64,000 nt of DNA from Torreya grandis (GCA_037957365.1 JARHVA010000082.1:1-64000), one strand, 5' to 3'. Counted from the stretch's first letter, positions 36,900 to 50,484 are shown. Translations and numbers: made by a program. The notes: generated by a model not told the origin, from the letters alone.

Positions 36900-39346
36900 G
36901 ATGCTTGCACTTGATTAGGATGTTGTCATTGGATATTTCCTTGATTGGTAGAATTAAGTTTAATGACTTCTTTATTGATGAGTGCTCGCTTGATCAGCAA
37001 ACCTTTATCAATGATCTCTTTGAACGTATGTGGACATTGCAGTTTGAGATGATAGGCTATCTCAATATGAAAATTTTTAGTAAACATAACATCTAATTGT
37101 TTATTTGGTAAACTATGGGTGAAATGGATTACAAGGGCTCTCTATCACTGTAAATAACTTGCAAAACTCTCCCCAATTTTTTGATTTGCTTGTGTCAGGT
37201 CCACTAATGAAATCTCATGCTCAAGATTATAGGAAAAGTGCTACACAAATTTATCAAAAAGATCATCAAAGTCTATTACTAAATTCTTGGGCAACTTTAA
37301 AAACCACTTCAAGGCTTGTCTAGCTAGGCTCCTTGGAAACAATAGCAAAAGGTATATGTCGTTATATGCCAGTGGATGACATGTAACAAAGAATTTGATC
37401 AAATGGACCTTAGGGTCACCTTTCCCTTTCTACTTATCAAATTTAAGCGGTTTGTATCCTAGAGGAAATGGTATCTACAAATACTCTATGTTGAATGGAT
37501 ATGAACACACATCATCTAATTTAAACTTCTTAGTCTGCTTCCTCGCTTGAATGGTTATAATCACATCTTTAATCTGTTATAATTCTTAGGATAGGAAATT
37601 GGAAGGGATATTGGTTTGAGGGAGAATATTAGTTTAGGCAAATGGATGGGAGGTCACAAGTGAGACACTTTGCCTAGGATATGATGGAGTTACTTGTTGG
37701 GGTACAATGGCTTGGTTGTATAATAGACCAGGAATAAGCAAACGTGGATTGGGATATATTTAAATTTACATATTTAGTTGCAAGATATTCTAGTTTGGGT
37801 TGGAAATAAAGGTTTGACTTGGAGGATTTTGTGGTTGAGATGAAGGGATAAAACTATATTGTGCCTGATGTGGTTGAGAAAGGACATGCTTTCAACTAAT
37901 CAAACCTTACTGTTGAGTAGGAACTTGCAGACCATGACCTTGTCTCTAAATTTGTGGCACATTTTGAACCAACAATTGTCTATTAGGTACTTGAGAAACA
38001 TGGGTACCTCTTTATTGCACAAATCCCTATGAAGAAGTGAAAGCATGTTGCAGATTTGGCATATGTCATTGACCAATATTTTCATGTTATTGATTAATCA
38101 TTACATGGTTTTGAATTGGCATATTAGTCTATGACTGAAGAGGTATGTTTATCATTACCTGGCAAGGTGGTATATTAGTTTCCCCTGATTGAGGTGGTAC
38201 TGTATGGTTTCTCTATTGCATTAATACACTAGATTGTGTTTGTTATTGTGGAATACCACTCGCTAATTATTGAAGGGAAGTAGGATTCGTCACATTCTGT
38301 CATTGAGGCATAACATTATCCATTGTTTGATTATCTAATCTTGTAGGTTGTACACTTGAGGAAGTGGTTGGTTGAGGCTGGGGTAAAAAAACTCATATTA
38401 TTATGATGATATGCTCATGGGACTAACTATAGGCACATGTTGTTGGCTATTTATTTGTGCATTAGTACCACTTTGATCAAGATTAGATGTTGTTTGCACA
38501 TTGTCTACTATGTTTGGCTCACTATTCAGTGTAGAAGTTGAAGACACTTCTTCAATAACTAACATATGTGTCAGGTTATCTATCAAAGCATTTTATACAA
38601 ATGGGTTAGAACTCAAATTCTCTTGTCTAATTAACTCCATCAACACTCCTGTTGAAGGTACTAGGTCAATTAGGGGCTTACTCACCATGTTTATCTGATT
38701 AAAATCACATGCTAAATTTAGGTAAGTTTGGTATGCTATTTTCATTTGGTAAAAGTGATCTTCCATGATGTTTTTGCCTCGATTGGATATATTGGGGTCT
38801 TGATACATTATTTGGACTAGAGCCATAATATTTCTAGAAGAAGCTTGTTGATCATAAATGATATTATGGGGCACTCTTAGTAGACTTGGTAAATTTTCAT
38901 GGGGAAGTTTGTAGGAAACTTAGCCCTACCTCTATGGCCCTAACCAAAATCTCATCTTTGTTCTCTAAAAAATGTCACTCAAACAAAAATGGATCATACA
39001 TGGAAGTTGAATTAGTAGAATATAGTTATTGAAGTGTTGGCTCATCCACCATGGTTATTGTAGCTAAGTATTGTGCAGGTTGTTCTTGGTCTTGTTATGT
39101 GTAAGGTCATGTGTTAACCAAATAGTTAACCAATGGATCTTGGCTTTGTTCCCCTGATTGAGTATTATAAGAGGGATAAGAGTCCATCTCATAAGCAATG
39201 TTATCCACATAGGGGTCTTGCACCATTTCTTCTTGCATAACTACATTAATAATCCCTAGATTGTGCATGAGTCCACTATGAGTGTAAGAATACATGTTGG
39301 GATCCATAATCAATGCTTTGTGATAAAAGGTCAAAGAGTTATACAA
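36900..39346 (-). pseudogene. gypsy-2 gag remnant
   Basis: The capsid-like segment at about 36930-37280 reads FDKFVEHFSYNLEHEISLVD, LTQANQKIGESFASYL, LVIHFTHSLPNKQLDVMF and HLKLQCPHTFKEIIDKGLLI. This fits the retrotransposon gag pattern of F..(H)F...(E)..L..L....(Q)..(G)E.F..Y...(W)R. The upstream part (37900-39346) is Gln- and Asn-rich low-complexity sequence, common at the N-terminus of these long gags. Frames are broken repeatedly, and the most upstream Met-initiated frame found is 39107-39346. Confidence 0.65.
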
Positions 39347-39349
39347 ACT

Positions 39350-42300
39350 CTAAAAAGGACAAAATCTAAAACAAATAATGCCTTCAACTTGGTCTAGATT
39401 TCTCAAAAGGATCAAAAGGATTATTCAAAGATTTGTGAGAAAACAAGCTAGTATAAAATATCTAACATTTCACTATTCACACAAAGATAAACAAGTAAAT
39501 TGACCGAGAATGTAAATGCAAAACTCTAAGGTTGAAGTGTTTCAATTCAATGTAATCTAAGAATTTAAAAGTTGCTAGGTATTTTGGCCAAACGCGACAT
39601 CAAAAGCTAAGCTAAAATAAGGCATGTGCTAGGACTCTTTGCCAAATGACGTCAAAATCTAGACTTTGAAAATAGATAAAAGTTTTAATCTAATGGATTT
39701 GAAGCACTTCTAACAAACACTAGGCATTTGATTCTTTGACGTAAACTTTTTCAACTAGGTATAAGGTACGAAATAAAAGGCACTTTAACCATAGTTTATT
39801 TTCTCATAATTAATGGTATAAAACTTGCTTCCTTTGACAAACAAGCTATAAAAAGGTGAAAAATATAACTATGCTTTAGATAAAGGATCAAAAGTACACT
39901 TGGATCAATCTAAATATGTAGGAACAAATTTGGAATTATATGTAAGAAGGTCCATGAAATAATGTTTGAAATGATTTGGGTAGTGTAATAATGCTATACT
40001 ACCCAAAATGTGTGAGAAAAAGGTTTGCTTCAAAAACTTGCTAAGGCAAAGGTGGTTTCCTACAATTTTGACAACATAACACTACTTTTCTTGACTCAAA
40101 AATGTTATGGTGCATAGACTTAAAGTGCAAGTGTTTAGCACAAAATGGCCTAAATCTATCAATGATGATAATGATTATGAGTCTTAAACAGCCTTCAACC
40201 TAAATTGGAAATTAAACTTAATTTTCCTCAAGTTTAGTACAAATGGTGAACCCACATAACACATCAACCCTATGAACTTGTAAAGGTTTAATTCCAAATT
40301 TAGATTATAATTGAAGGACTTCAACAACTTTGGTCAAGGTGTAGACTCAAATGAGTAAAATAATTACACCAAAGTGGATTATATGACTCTCAAGATTTTG
40401 ATGAACTTTGACCAAGGCAAATTGATGATCTTACATGGGCAGCATAATGTCTCTTTGCTCAAAGAGAAATGAGGAGCATGTGTTTGGTTTAGGATTGTTT
40501 ATTTACACCAAGTTTTTGACTCTACACAAGACTTTAAACTAGGAAAAGACCAACTAATTAATCACCCTTAGATCTTAAACTGCTAAGGTTGCTTGGTACT
40601 ATTAGAATTCATCAATATATGTCATTTGAGAAGATTTTTTAAGTGTTCATCCAAAAGTAAATGTGCACCTTTCACAAACAATACTTCTATGGCAAGTGAG
40701 GATTTGTCTAAAATCTAATAGTTTTTTGAATGATCTATGGTAATCAACTACATAATGACTTTCACACCAAACAATGCAAAAGAAAAGCATGGATTTTGGG
40801 TTTGTATCACTCAGCTTATTGCAAAAAGGTCTAGTCTATTTTACAACTACTACATGATGTTGTTTGCTCAGTGTAGTGCAATGTCCAAAGTGCCACTACA
40901 TCCCATGTGCAACTCTAAAAGAGTCAAATGAAGTAAATGTCAAGAGATGAAGTTGTGGGTTAAAGATTCCCTAAGGAACTTGCATGAAGTGATGAAGTCC
41001 CCCTCGCAAGCCAAGATGCATTAAAATAAAGAAAAAATGAAAGTAGAAAGACTTTAAGGTCATTTTCAAGGTCACCTAAACTTTGATGATTTTTTTGGGG
41101 AGTGCTTTAGATTACTTTCTCTCAAGCCTTGGACTAGGTTACTTGCAATAGGAATGGCACGTTTGATTCTAAGGGTTCCATATAGGAGACAAATAGAAGA
41201 GCATACATGCAACACCCTTATTTTTTTGAAACAAGATTAGATCAAACAACTATTGAAGACAAAAATGACAAGTGTGTTCAATTCTAAGCCCAAATGAAAG
41301 ATTTGGTGGTGTTCTTTTGACCCCTTGATCTTAGTTATAACTTTGAAAACTAATGAAAAAAATACTTATTTAAGCACCTTAAATGTTACTTTAAGCACCA
41401 AAATAATGTTCTTAATTAATTTTAAAGCATGCAAAATATGTTCTAAAACATGATTTATCAAACTTGAAATCCACTAGTTACCTATCTACCCTTAAGGTAT
41501 CACCCCAAAAGCAAATATGTTAGATTAAAAACATTTTAAATGGATTTTCTAAATTTTTTAAAAAATATATGAAAATTGGAGCTAACCTAATAATAAATTC
41601 TAAAAATTTAGGAGAAAACATGTGGTTTAAAAAAAAAATCATTTGAAATGGAGTACGTATGACCCCAAACCAAGCATTTTAAAATAGCTCTCAAGTTTGT
41701 GTTTTTAAAAAAATGTAGTGACCGATGTTGGTTATATACCACCGACATTAGAAATGTCTAACCGAGATCTAACTAATGTCAGTTCTGATAACTGATGTCA
41801 GTTGAGCCAGGTAACTGATGTCAGTATTTCCTGCTGACATTGGTTACTATGTAAACCCATGGTAATAAAAAATGGCAAAATAAAGTTAGAAAATCAATGT
41901 TCAAGAGTTTTAAAGGTAAAAATGAAGATTTTAAAGATGAAAAATGATGTTCTTCATGTGTGAGATTGGTCTAGTCCCATAAGACATGCCATTATGTGAT
42001 ATAGGAATTTGACTCAAGAGAGGATGGTTAGTATGGTATTAGTTCCAAAATGAAAACAAAATGAAATAAACACACCAATAGCATAACATCTCTAGGCCTA
42101 AATACTAGGGAGAACTTAGTTAACAAAAGCAAATGACAAACACAACTAAAAAGCAAAGAATGAAAACACAATAATTCCTTTCACCTTCCTTGAATGCTCC
42201 AAATGCCTTTGTACTGGTGGCTTGCTCAGGTTGTGCTTCAAGATGTCTTATTCAATAGAGTATGGCTACCTTCATCTCTTCTTGGCACCTTATGCTTTGT

Positions 42301-42400
42301 GGCTTGGTTTGGCTTGGAATCAATTTGACATTATAACATTAATTACTTGAAGCTTTTTGGAACCAATCCTGCATTATAACTTTGCACCAATTAAGCTTTG
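39350..42400 (-). other. gypsy-2 leader and LTR inner part, no gene
   Basis: About 3 kb with no recognisable coding. The inner LTR edge and primer-binding site could not be placed. A pyrimidine-rich tract near 41000 (gtccccctcgc) and a cluster of GATGTCAGT-like motifs at 41715-41850 are the only notable features. Confidence 0.5.
41715..41850. repeat. ACCGATGTCGGT-like motif cluster in gypsy-2
   Basis: Variants such as gaccgatgttggt, accgacattag, aactaatgtcagtt, aactgatgtcagtt and aactgatgtcagta recur about every 20-25 bp. The core is a near-palindrome. The same motif is found in the copia element at 48378-53043. Confidence 0.7.
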
Positions 42401-42420
42401 AAATTATATTATGAGGCCTC

Positions 42421-42429
42421 CTATTTATA
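42421..42429 (-). promoter_or_regulatory. TATA box of the gypsy-2 5' LTR
   Basis: The minus strand reads TATAAATAG followed by gaggcctcat, about 770 bp inside the LTR from its outer edge. It is the best TATA match in this LTR and would start the element's transcript toward gag. Confidence 0.5.
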
Positions 42430-43821
42430 AATTTTTTAATTTGATTAGAATTAACCTCAACCGTCCATCTCAAGATTGAGATGTGTGGTTGAGGATTAAT
42501 TCAATTTTTGGAATTAAGTTTATAATTATCCTCATCATGGCATTGGAATAAGGGGCAATTAATAGGCATGGAGGGCATCATGGAAGGCATTGATGAGGCA
42601 TGAAGGGCATGAATCCTGATATTTGTGGCATTTATGGCCCAAGGATGTCTTCCTAAGAAATGAGGTCATTGGATGATGCAGATATTTAATTATTTATTTT
42701 CAAAACAAAGTATTCAACAAGTTTCCATGGAATTCTTGATTAGGCCTTGATTTAGGTTGATTAGCTCTTAAACATGATTAAGCACTTTATGCAGAAAATA
42801 CTCAAATTGATCAGAATGCCTTGTTATTGATCCTAAATTTGACTAGATTGGAAATGAAAGTCACTTTCAGATGCATTGGATGTGTATTCCCATTTAGGAT
42901 GTTGCCAACAATAAATAACAAAGGCACGAGTCTTGTGCAAAAGATTTGATAAGAAAGAGCAGTCCAGAGCACACAAGTGCAAATTCGGCATTTTGACTCA
43001 AAATGAACTTATCAAAGTCAGCTTGCCCATAAATTGCATTTCCCCATTTAGGGATACCCTGGCTAAAATTGACACTTTAATATGTCAGTTTCACATCATT
43101 TAGCATGTTTTAGTGTTTTTAGGCCAAATTGTGCATTTACGGTAGAAATTGGTCAAAATCCTAGTTGGAGGTTATTGACGGCCAGATTTAGGTGTTTACA
43201 AAATTCACTTGATGAACGTTTAAGTTTTAGTATTTTATTGTATGATATGTCTAGTTTAAATGAGTCTAATTGTTATTTTTTTATTCAACATTACCCATAT
43301 AACTCATAGTAAAATATGGAAACACTAAAATAAATACATATATGGTTTAATATTTTGATGTGCTCAAAATTTTATGTTGCATCCATAAAATATTTTGATT
43401 GTAATTTAATACAAAAATTTATACATAAATACACGGCTCATACGACAATCAAATTTAGTTTAAAAACCTATGCATAGCTATAATTTTATTTTAGTTATAA
43501 ATAATTAAATTTAAAAAAAAAGACACTTGAGGTTACTACAGCGTAAATTATATCTCCAAAAAATATTACTTTTTATTTCAAACTTCAATCATAGGTTCAC
43601 CTAAGAAAAATAATATCACAGTTATTAATTTATTAAAATAATAATTTTTTAGCTTGTAAATGAACCTAGTTTTATAAATTTTATTTAATAGATTTGGAGA
43701 ACTTGGCTGCAACACCACTCATAATAAAAATTAGTTTTATTAAATTGAAATAGAAGTGATTTCTTGAAAACACATACCGATAATAAAAATTATATAAAAA
43801 CAACCAATTTTACTGCATAAA

Positions 43822-43823
<2 letters not shown>

Positions 43824-43900
<77 letters not shown>
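43824..43900. repeat. (TA)n microsatellite private to copy B
   Basis: 77 bp of TA, where copy A has 'accaaaaaaaaattattgg' and copy C 'accaaaaaaatatattcg'. Confidence 0.95.
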
Positions 43901-43902
<2 letters not shown>

Positions 43903-46368
43903 TTGGACTTGGCTCTACATGGAGAATATGGGAATGGATTTTGATATTATCAATAATTATAATATTATATTATAAAATTACAATCTTAATATATGAAAGA
44001 AGAAAAAAATAATGTGTGATGGTGGAGGGTGTGTTGAAGTTAAAAAATATTCATTTTAAGTTCTTAAATCGTAATAGTGTCCAATCATAAAATTGTATTT
44101 TTTATAAAAGTTAATATGGTATAATAATGTCTACCATACTTTTGTAAATGGAAAAAATTCAAAGTGATGATCAAATGGACATCAAATTTAAATTTGGAAT
44201 TAAAAGTGAACACACTCACTACATTACAACCCACCAGTATCTCTTGAAAGCCATTGTAGAATGTCTTTTGATATAATAATTAATCTATAAGAAAAACTTT
44301 GTGAGATATCAATCTGAAGGCCCTTATCTTTAATTTTTCATTAATTACACTAATGTGTCAAGCTTAAAATATTTTTATTGAGAAAAAGGAGCTCCAAACT
44401 CCATTGTATAACCAAGATATTATAATTTTTTAATTGAATTCTTCAAGAAAAAAGGAAAAAATTATAAGTAGTAATTAAATGGATATTAAATTTAAGATTT
44501 TAATTAAAATTGAACACACTCACTACATCACAACACACCACCACCCCTAGATCCTATTATAAAATTTCTCTCAATATAATTAAATATAATAATAATTGTA
44601 TATTTATTTTAATGTGAATATGTTGTGGAATTATGGGTTGCATAATTTAAGGTATTTTTTAATTGGAAGTTTTGATTGTGGTTGCATCACAATAGTTTAA
44701 GAATTCTACTACCCTTTATAAAGTATTTTTTTCCAATCCATTAAAAATAACGGATTACCCCCTGACTCACTTTTAAATTTTCACCATTTTCATGTTTTAT
44801 ATGACCTTATCATTGCTCTTTAAATTAATAAAATATGTTGTTGTATGAATTTTTGTTGTATACTTGTGGATTGCAAGGTCTAAGGTAATCCTTAATTGGG
44901 AGTCCTAATTGGTTGTTAATGTATCACAATAATTTTAGAATTCTACTACCTTTGTATAACATGTTTTTTTCAATCCTTTAAAAATAACCTGATGACTACT
45001 CAACTAATCTTTCCTCGTTTTTATGATTTATATGGCCTTATCCTTCCTTATTTTTCATCATCACCTCCAACAAAAATATAAAATTATTATTACTTAATAT
45101 TTTATAACAAAATATGAAATAGAACTAACTATTATAAATGAAATAAGACTTCAAATTTGTACTCTTCCACTATACAAAACCTTACTTTATTAAAACAAAA
45201 AATTAATATAATATTCGATGTACCCTCAATATATAGATGTGGATAAAATTGAACCATATAAAAAAAAGTTATACCCTTTCTAACGGCCTGATAGCTCTAA
45301 ATAAGATGTTTATTTATTTAAAACTTATCCGTATGCCAACATGTTTTGAAAAGAAAGAGGTTCTTGATTCAAAACCCTCAATCTACTGTCAAAACCCTCA
45401 ATATAAGTCAAAATTTGGGTTTAAATGTTCAATCAAGAGAATGGGATTTCTGCCATTTCTTGATTCTCAAGACATCGAATTAGGAGATTCTATACCCTCT
45501 ACCATAAAAATTGGTAGTGTATATGGTCTTGTCAACAATTTTACATATCATCTATTTATTGAATAAAGACAAGTGAACATTATTATTACAAATACAATGG
45601 TTGTCTTTAGTGTTACTAAGAACATAAATGAAAAATCGTAGAAATATCAATATCTATTTTCATATGGCATCTTACATCAGTCGATTAGATTATATAGGAG
45701 TTATCTTTCATTAAAGAAGCCTTTTTCATTTTTTGTCTAATTGGTTTTAGAGTTATCTAATTAAATGTTTTACAGTTAAAGCAATCAAAATTTTCATCTA
45801 ATTAGTTTTGGACTCATCTAAATTGACAGGTGGCACATTCTATATGTTTTAAATGAGTCCTTAGATATTTGATACTTGTTTTTACTGAGATGAGGCATAT
45901 TTCAAATCATGTCTTAGGGAATTGAAACAGTTTGGTGGAAGTTACAATTTGCATTGAAAAGTATGACATGTCCCTTAACTTTGCACTTGTATTGGAGTAA
46001 CTACTAGTATATTTTATTAGAGCTTCATATTTTAATATAATGCAACCAAAGATAAGAAATATTATATATACACACACACATATATAAGTTATATACAGGA
46101 TAATGTAGGATAAAAGGGAGGCTTAAAGTGATATTTTTTATTTTTGAAAATAACAATAGTTTAACTTGAAGAGAATTTTAGTGACACTGAAAAAAATTGA
46201 TGATAACATAATGATATGAATTGTGGAATTATGAATGTAATTTATAAATTAAAAAAATAATTTGATAATAACATAACAATATGAATTGTGGCATTATGAA
46301 TGTAATTTCTGAATTCTTTTTTTCAATACCCAGTGGATAGATAAAATGATGAAAATTGTTGAGATTTT

Positions 46369-46416
46369 TTTTTTTTTTTGAGAGAGAGAGAGAGAGAGAG
46401 AGAGTGTGTGTGTGTA
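46369..46416. repeat. Poly-T, (GA)n, (GT)n compound tract (copy B)
   Basis: A GA run of about 24 bp sits between a T-run and a GT run. Copy C has a shorter version (about 60343-60372), and copy A has only 'agagaaagagtgtgtgtaat'. Confidence 0.9.
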
Positions 46417-48377
46417 ATTTGTCAAGATAGTTGGAAAATTGAAGCTTAAGTGTACGAACACAATTTTCTGATTTTATCTTCATGAAAATCATTTTTTTTA
46501 AAATTATAACGAATGATATGTAAATTGTTGACATATAAATTTTATAAACTTTCAATTAATGGTCAAAAAATTATAAAGGTATGTATAACAATATGTATAT
46601 AGACCATGACAAGAATTTTAAAACTACATTTTCCTCTCTGTAAACCTATATAATTTTTTTAAAATAACGAAATCTACCTGACCTTATGTCAATAATGATG
46701 GAAAAACACATAAGTGGCCTTCTCCATGGTAGGTTTTAGGCTAGGTTCGAACCCCCTCCCCCAACCTAAACTTGAACCAATTTTGGAGGGAAAGTAAAAA
46801 AGTCAAAACAAAGACTTCTTGAAAAGGTCTAAACCCTTTAAAACATAGTATTTGGAGGGAATGTAGATGTCTTAAAAATTTGAAGCAAAAGCCATACGTC
46901 TTTTGATTTTCTATGTTGTTTGTGTGTGATATTATTTATTTGTGTTGTATATATTTAATAAAATAAATTTAATATCTAGTAAAATAAGTATAAGTTTACA
47001 TTTAATTTATATTGCATTTCAGATTTATATACTTTACATTTGTTTTAATAAATATAACTAATTAGGGCCATTCTACATTTTTTTAAATCGAATCCAGAGC
47101 TATAGAAGTTACCATTTAAAAGATAGTTTTTCAAAATCTATTCTTGTCAATACTTATTTTTTAAAATTTTAGGATTAAAGACTAACTAAAATATTGAAGT
47201 TATTAAGCTCTAAGTTGAAGTATGGATGTCACTAGTCAAGATCAAGATATGGATGTCACTTATTTCTTTTCACTTTTGGCTCTTTAAATTTTGGGGCATC
47301 TATCATCTATTAAAGTAAAGGAAAAATAAGAGGTGAGTTGTGGGTGTCAAATCTCCCAGTCGCATTTTGACCCCAATGTTAGTGTAGACCTAGAGATATT
47401 CTTTCTTTATATCCCAATCCAAAGAGTCCCAATTTTGAATTTGAAAATCCAAATCTATATTTATATAAATAGGTGTGATGGGAGCCTAGTTGAGAATCCA
47501 AATCCCAACCCCATATTTGATTTCTCATTTTATCTATATGACATTGAGAGTCTATACATAGTGAATTGAATTGACATATAGATAGATAGGTAGTCACCAA
47601 TCTGGTAGCGTGTTCTAATCTAGTGTCTAGTAGAGTGTGTTTCCCAACCCAAATCAATCTACACCCATCCTGATCTAAACCCAACCCAATATATACCCAA
47701 CTTGATCTATTAAGGAAAAGAAAGGCATATACCTTAATCTGGTATATCAAGGAGGGGTTAATTAGATCTTTGACAGGGATCAGTGGGACCTAAAGGCCAA
47801 ATCGGGACCCTACCATACTTTAAGTATGCCTTGATATCCAATATAGTAAATTAATAAATAATGAGGAATGGGGGGGAACCATAAATACATCGAGGGCACC
47901 ATTCTGAATTCCCTATCCCAATTCAAGCTTTGTCTACCCGATAAGGTAAGGAAAGTTTACCCTACCTACTTCATCTATGGCAAGGAATAAGGCAAGGGAA
48001 GTTTACCTCCCTGATATCTATTTTTGCTTCATCCAATAGCATATCAAAATAATATTGCCTTCCTTTTAGATAATAAGGGAGTAAGGCATAACTATAAAGG
48101 GAAGCTTGCCTTCCCAATATCTATCTTTTCTTTGACTTTGAAGTGAGGCATAACTATCAAGGGAAACTTGATTCCCAATAGATAATTTTGTTCTTTCCCT
48201 ATATAGTTAGTTATGTCCTACCTAGTAAAGCAATGTAAACTTGATTCCTCATAAAGAACTTCATTATTAGATCCTACTTACTTATTATTTCTAGAATATA
48301 TGCTTAGCTATCAAGGGAAGCTTGTTTCCCAAACTATAGCTTACATATATTCTTTCCCTACCTACTTAGTTATGCCT

Positions 48378-49304
48378 TGTCAGGATCCTCCTTAGAGTAC
48401 AATTGATTACTTTTGTATAAGCAACTAAACACGGAATTACACCAAAAGTAATAAGTAACTAAAAATCAGAACCAACAAAGAATAGGTGATACGAGAAATA
48501 ATACAATCTGTATTAACACTCTTCTAAAAGTAAATACAATGAAGAAATCTCTTCTTCCCACACCTCTTGGGTGTATAGTGATTCTCCATCAAGAGTTCTC
48601 TCTCTCTCAATCAATTACAATCATCTCAATACCAAGTTGTTCCCTCCAGTGACAATCAACCCAATGGTTGTTGTTGCCTACTTCCAAGTCCTTGTGACAA
48701 TCAACTCAATGGTTGTTTTGCCTAAAATCCTTGCCAGTAGATCTTCTTGATCTTGTACATTGTAGATCTTACCTGATCTTGCTTACACCGTGTGTTGTAG
48801 ATCTTCTTGATCTTACGAACTCGTAGATCTAACTGATCTTGCACACACACACACACCCAAAAATCAACTTGATCTTGCTACCCCACAGATCAACTGACCT
48901 TGCTTACCTATAGATCTTCCTGATCTTACACTCTTGCAGACCTTTTAGATCTTACACTTGAGGATCTAATCCTTCTTAGTCCTGATTACAATACAACCCC
49001 ATGGGTCTCTTAAATAGATCCCAAACCAAAAAATAATTAGAAACACAGACTCAAGACTCAAATTAGTCTTTACATGCAAACTAATTGTTCATCTAAAATT
49101 AGACCAGTTCTAGAAATGCACAGATGATTGATGTCAGTCTCTGTCTGTCTGGAGATGACCGATGTCATTCGATGCATAACCGATGTCGGTAGCTTCCGAT
49201 CGACCCCTGACTGATGTCGGTAGTCTTATCGACATCGATAGTCGTGTAACCCAACAACCTCCACCTTTGCACAACAGTGAAGCTTTTAGCTCAACAACTT
49301 AACA
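48378..49304 (-). repeat. copia 3' LTR (927 bp)
   Basis: The plus-strand start is TGTCAGGATCC and the end CTTAACA. It is about 93-95% alike to 52122-53043 by eye. It holds a TATA-like 'ctatttaag' (minus), a GATCTT-rich minisatellite at 48733-48960 and GATGTCGGT-like motifs at 49125-49250. Confidence 0.95.
48733..48960. repeat. GATCTT-rich minisatellite in the copia 3' LTR
   Basis: Units near 'gtagatcttcttgatctt' plus a 'gcttacaccgtg'-like spacer recur about every 30-35 bp, roughly seven times. The 5' LTR has the same array at about 52480-52690 with fewer or shorter units and different spacers. Confidence 0.8.
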
Positions 49305-49316
49305 ATCTCCCACTTA
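49305..49316 (-). other. Polypurine tract of the copia element
   Basis: Immediately inside the 3' LTR the minus strand reads taagtgggagat, which fits the AAGTGGGAGA-type polypurine tract used to prime plus-strand DNA synthesis. Confidence 0.8.
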
Positions 49317-49503
49317 GAGATAAATAGCTACACCTGTACCTGTACATCTTCTAATTTTTTTTTGGCTTGTATCTCCATCTTCAAGTTCAATCTTGAAGAC
49401 CAACAAAAGTTGAATGAATATTCAACTTCTCCTTTGTTACTGGCTTTGTTAACATATCAACAGGGTTCTTATCCTTGCTAGCCACTGTGACTGCAACAAC
49501 CTT

Positions 49504-49911
49504 CTACAACTCTAAAATATATCTAACCACCATTCCACCAATAGTGAACACATATCCTTTGGTGTTTCTCCTACCATCCAAGTCACTTGCCATATCTAAA
49601 TCTACATACCCATGTAGAGAAGTGTCTAACCCTGCATAGCATAAATACCTGTTGCTAGTCCCTCTCAAATATCTGAGAATCCACTGAACTACTTTCCAGT
49701 GCTCCTTTTCTGGATTGGCCATAAACTTGCTGACAACTCCCACTACTTGGGCAATATCTGGTCTAGGTGTGCTAACCGGTTTTGCATCTTGCATATTGAA
49801 CCTCTCCAACACCAACCTGGCCATATGTCTCACTTGTCCATTCTTTCCTTCCTTTAACCTGTGAACCCATTCATTTTTTAGTGCTTTCTTTCTAGTTGGC
49901 AACTCTACCAA
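49504..49911 (-). pseudogene. copia reverse transcriptase/RNase H, core deleted
   Basis: A 135-codon open frame. It begins MVELPTRKKALKNEWVHRLK, the N-terminal palm entry of copia polymerases (VELPxGKKALxxKWVxRLK), then jumps after HMARLV to LERFNMQDAKPVSTP, the connection region. Further on it reads HWKVVQWILRYLRGT and RNTKGYVFTIGG, the RNase H region (HWxAVKxILRYLxGT; RRSTSGYVFxLGG). The catalytic YVDD stretch and much of the fingers and palm are missing, about 200 or more residues against a full copia polymerase. The joins are in frame, so it stays open, but it cannot be a polymerase. Confidence 0.9.
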
Positions 49912-50149
49912 ATCTCACGTTTGGTTCTTTTCTAAGGAATTAATTTTCTCATTCATGTCATGCTCCCACTATTTCCTAGATTCTACCTGCATTGCCTCTT
50001 CAAAACTTCTTGGTTTTCCACCATCAATGAGCAACAAGTAGTATAAAGAAAGGGAATAACGAATTTGAGGCTTACTTACCCTTTCATACCTACTCATGGG
50101 CATTTGAGACTCATTGGCAGCTTGCTATCTACCCAAATTTTGTTCTGAC

Positions 50150-50345
50150 AGTGATCAATCCTGGTCATCTCTCAGTCTGCACCTGACCAACCTCAGTTCC
50201 ACTTGACCAACCTAACCAATGTCAGTTCTCACCTGACCAACGTCGGTTCCAACCTGCCTGACATCACCGACTTTGGTCTCCATCAAACTGATATCAGTTC
50301 CTACCTAATTGATGTCGGTTCTTACCTGACCGATGTCAATATCTG
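50150..50345. repeat. ~21 bp GACCGATGTCGGT minisatellite in the copia linker
   Basis: Variants of ctgaccgatgtcggttccta recur about 8-9 times between the integrase and polymerase parts. On the minus strand they would read as repeats like VGTDVGQVRTDIG. The same core occurs in this element's LTRs and in gypsy-2. Confidence 0.8.
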
Positions 50346-50484
50346 TGTTTTCTTGTGAGTGATGATTTTTACCTGAAAGCTCATTTTGGATCATAAACTT
50401 GTCCAAATCAACATTGCCTTGCTCAAAATTATTCAGCCTCTTGAGCTGATCACTGTCCATCACCTCCTTGAAAACCAAGGCTTT

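Larger units (their letters stand above)
30560..43200 (-). mobile_element. Large degraded Ty3/gypsy element (gypsy-2), 3' end missing
   Basis: Minus-strand order is long 5' region (43200-39350), gag (39346-36900), protease (near 35440), reverse transcriptase (34043-33186), RNase H (32749-31781) and integrase (31760-30600). It starts at 43200 with TGTAAACACC, a typical LTR start, and abuts tandem unit B cleanly. A TATA box lies at 42421-42429. All frames are broken. No second LTR was found on the left. With about 12.6 kb present it is a large element of the long-gag kind. Confidence 0.8.

Noticed and set aside
42020..42050. Primer-binding site of gypsy-2 (ggtattagttcc)
   Set aside because: The match is on the wrong strand for a minus-strand element and does not adjoin an LTR end.
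45237..45566. 109-codon ORF in copy B
   Set aside because: It spans the deletion-filler joint and is an accident of the rearrangement.
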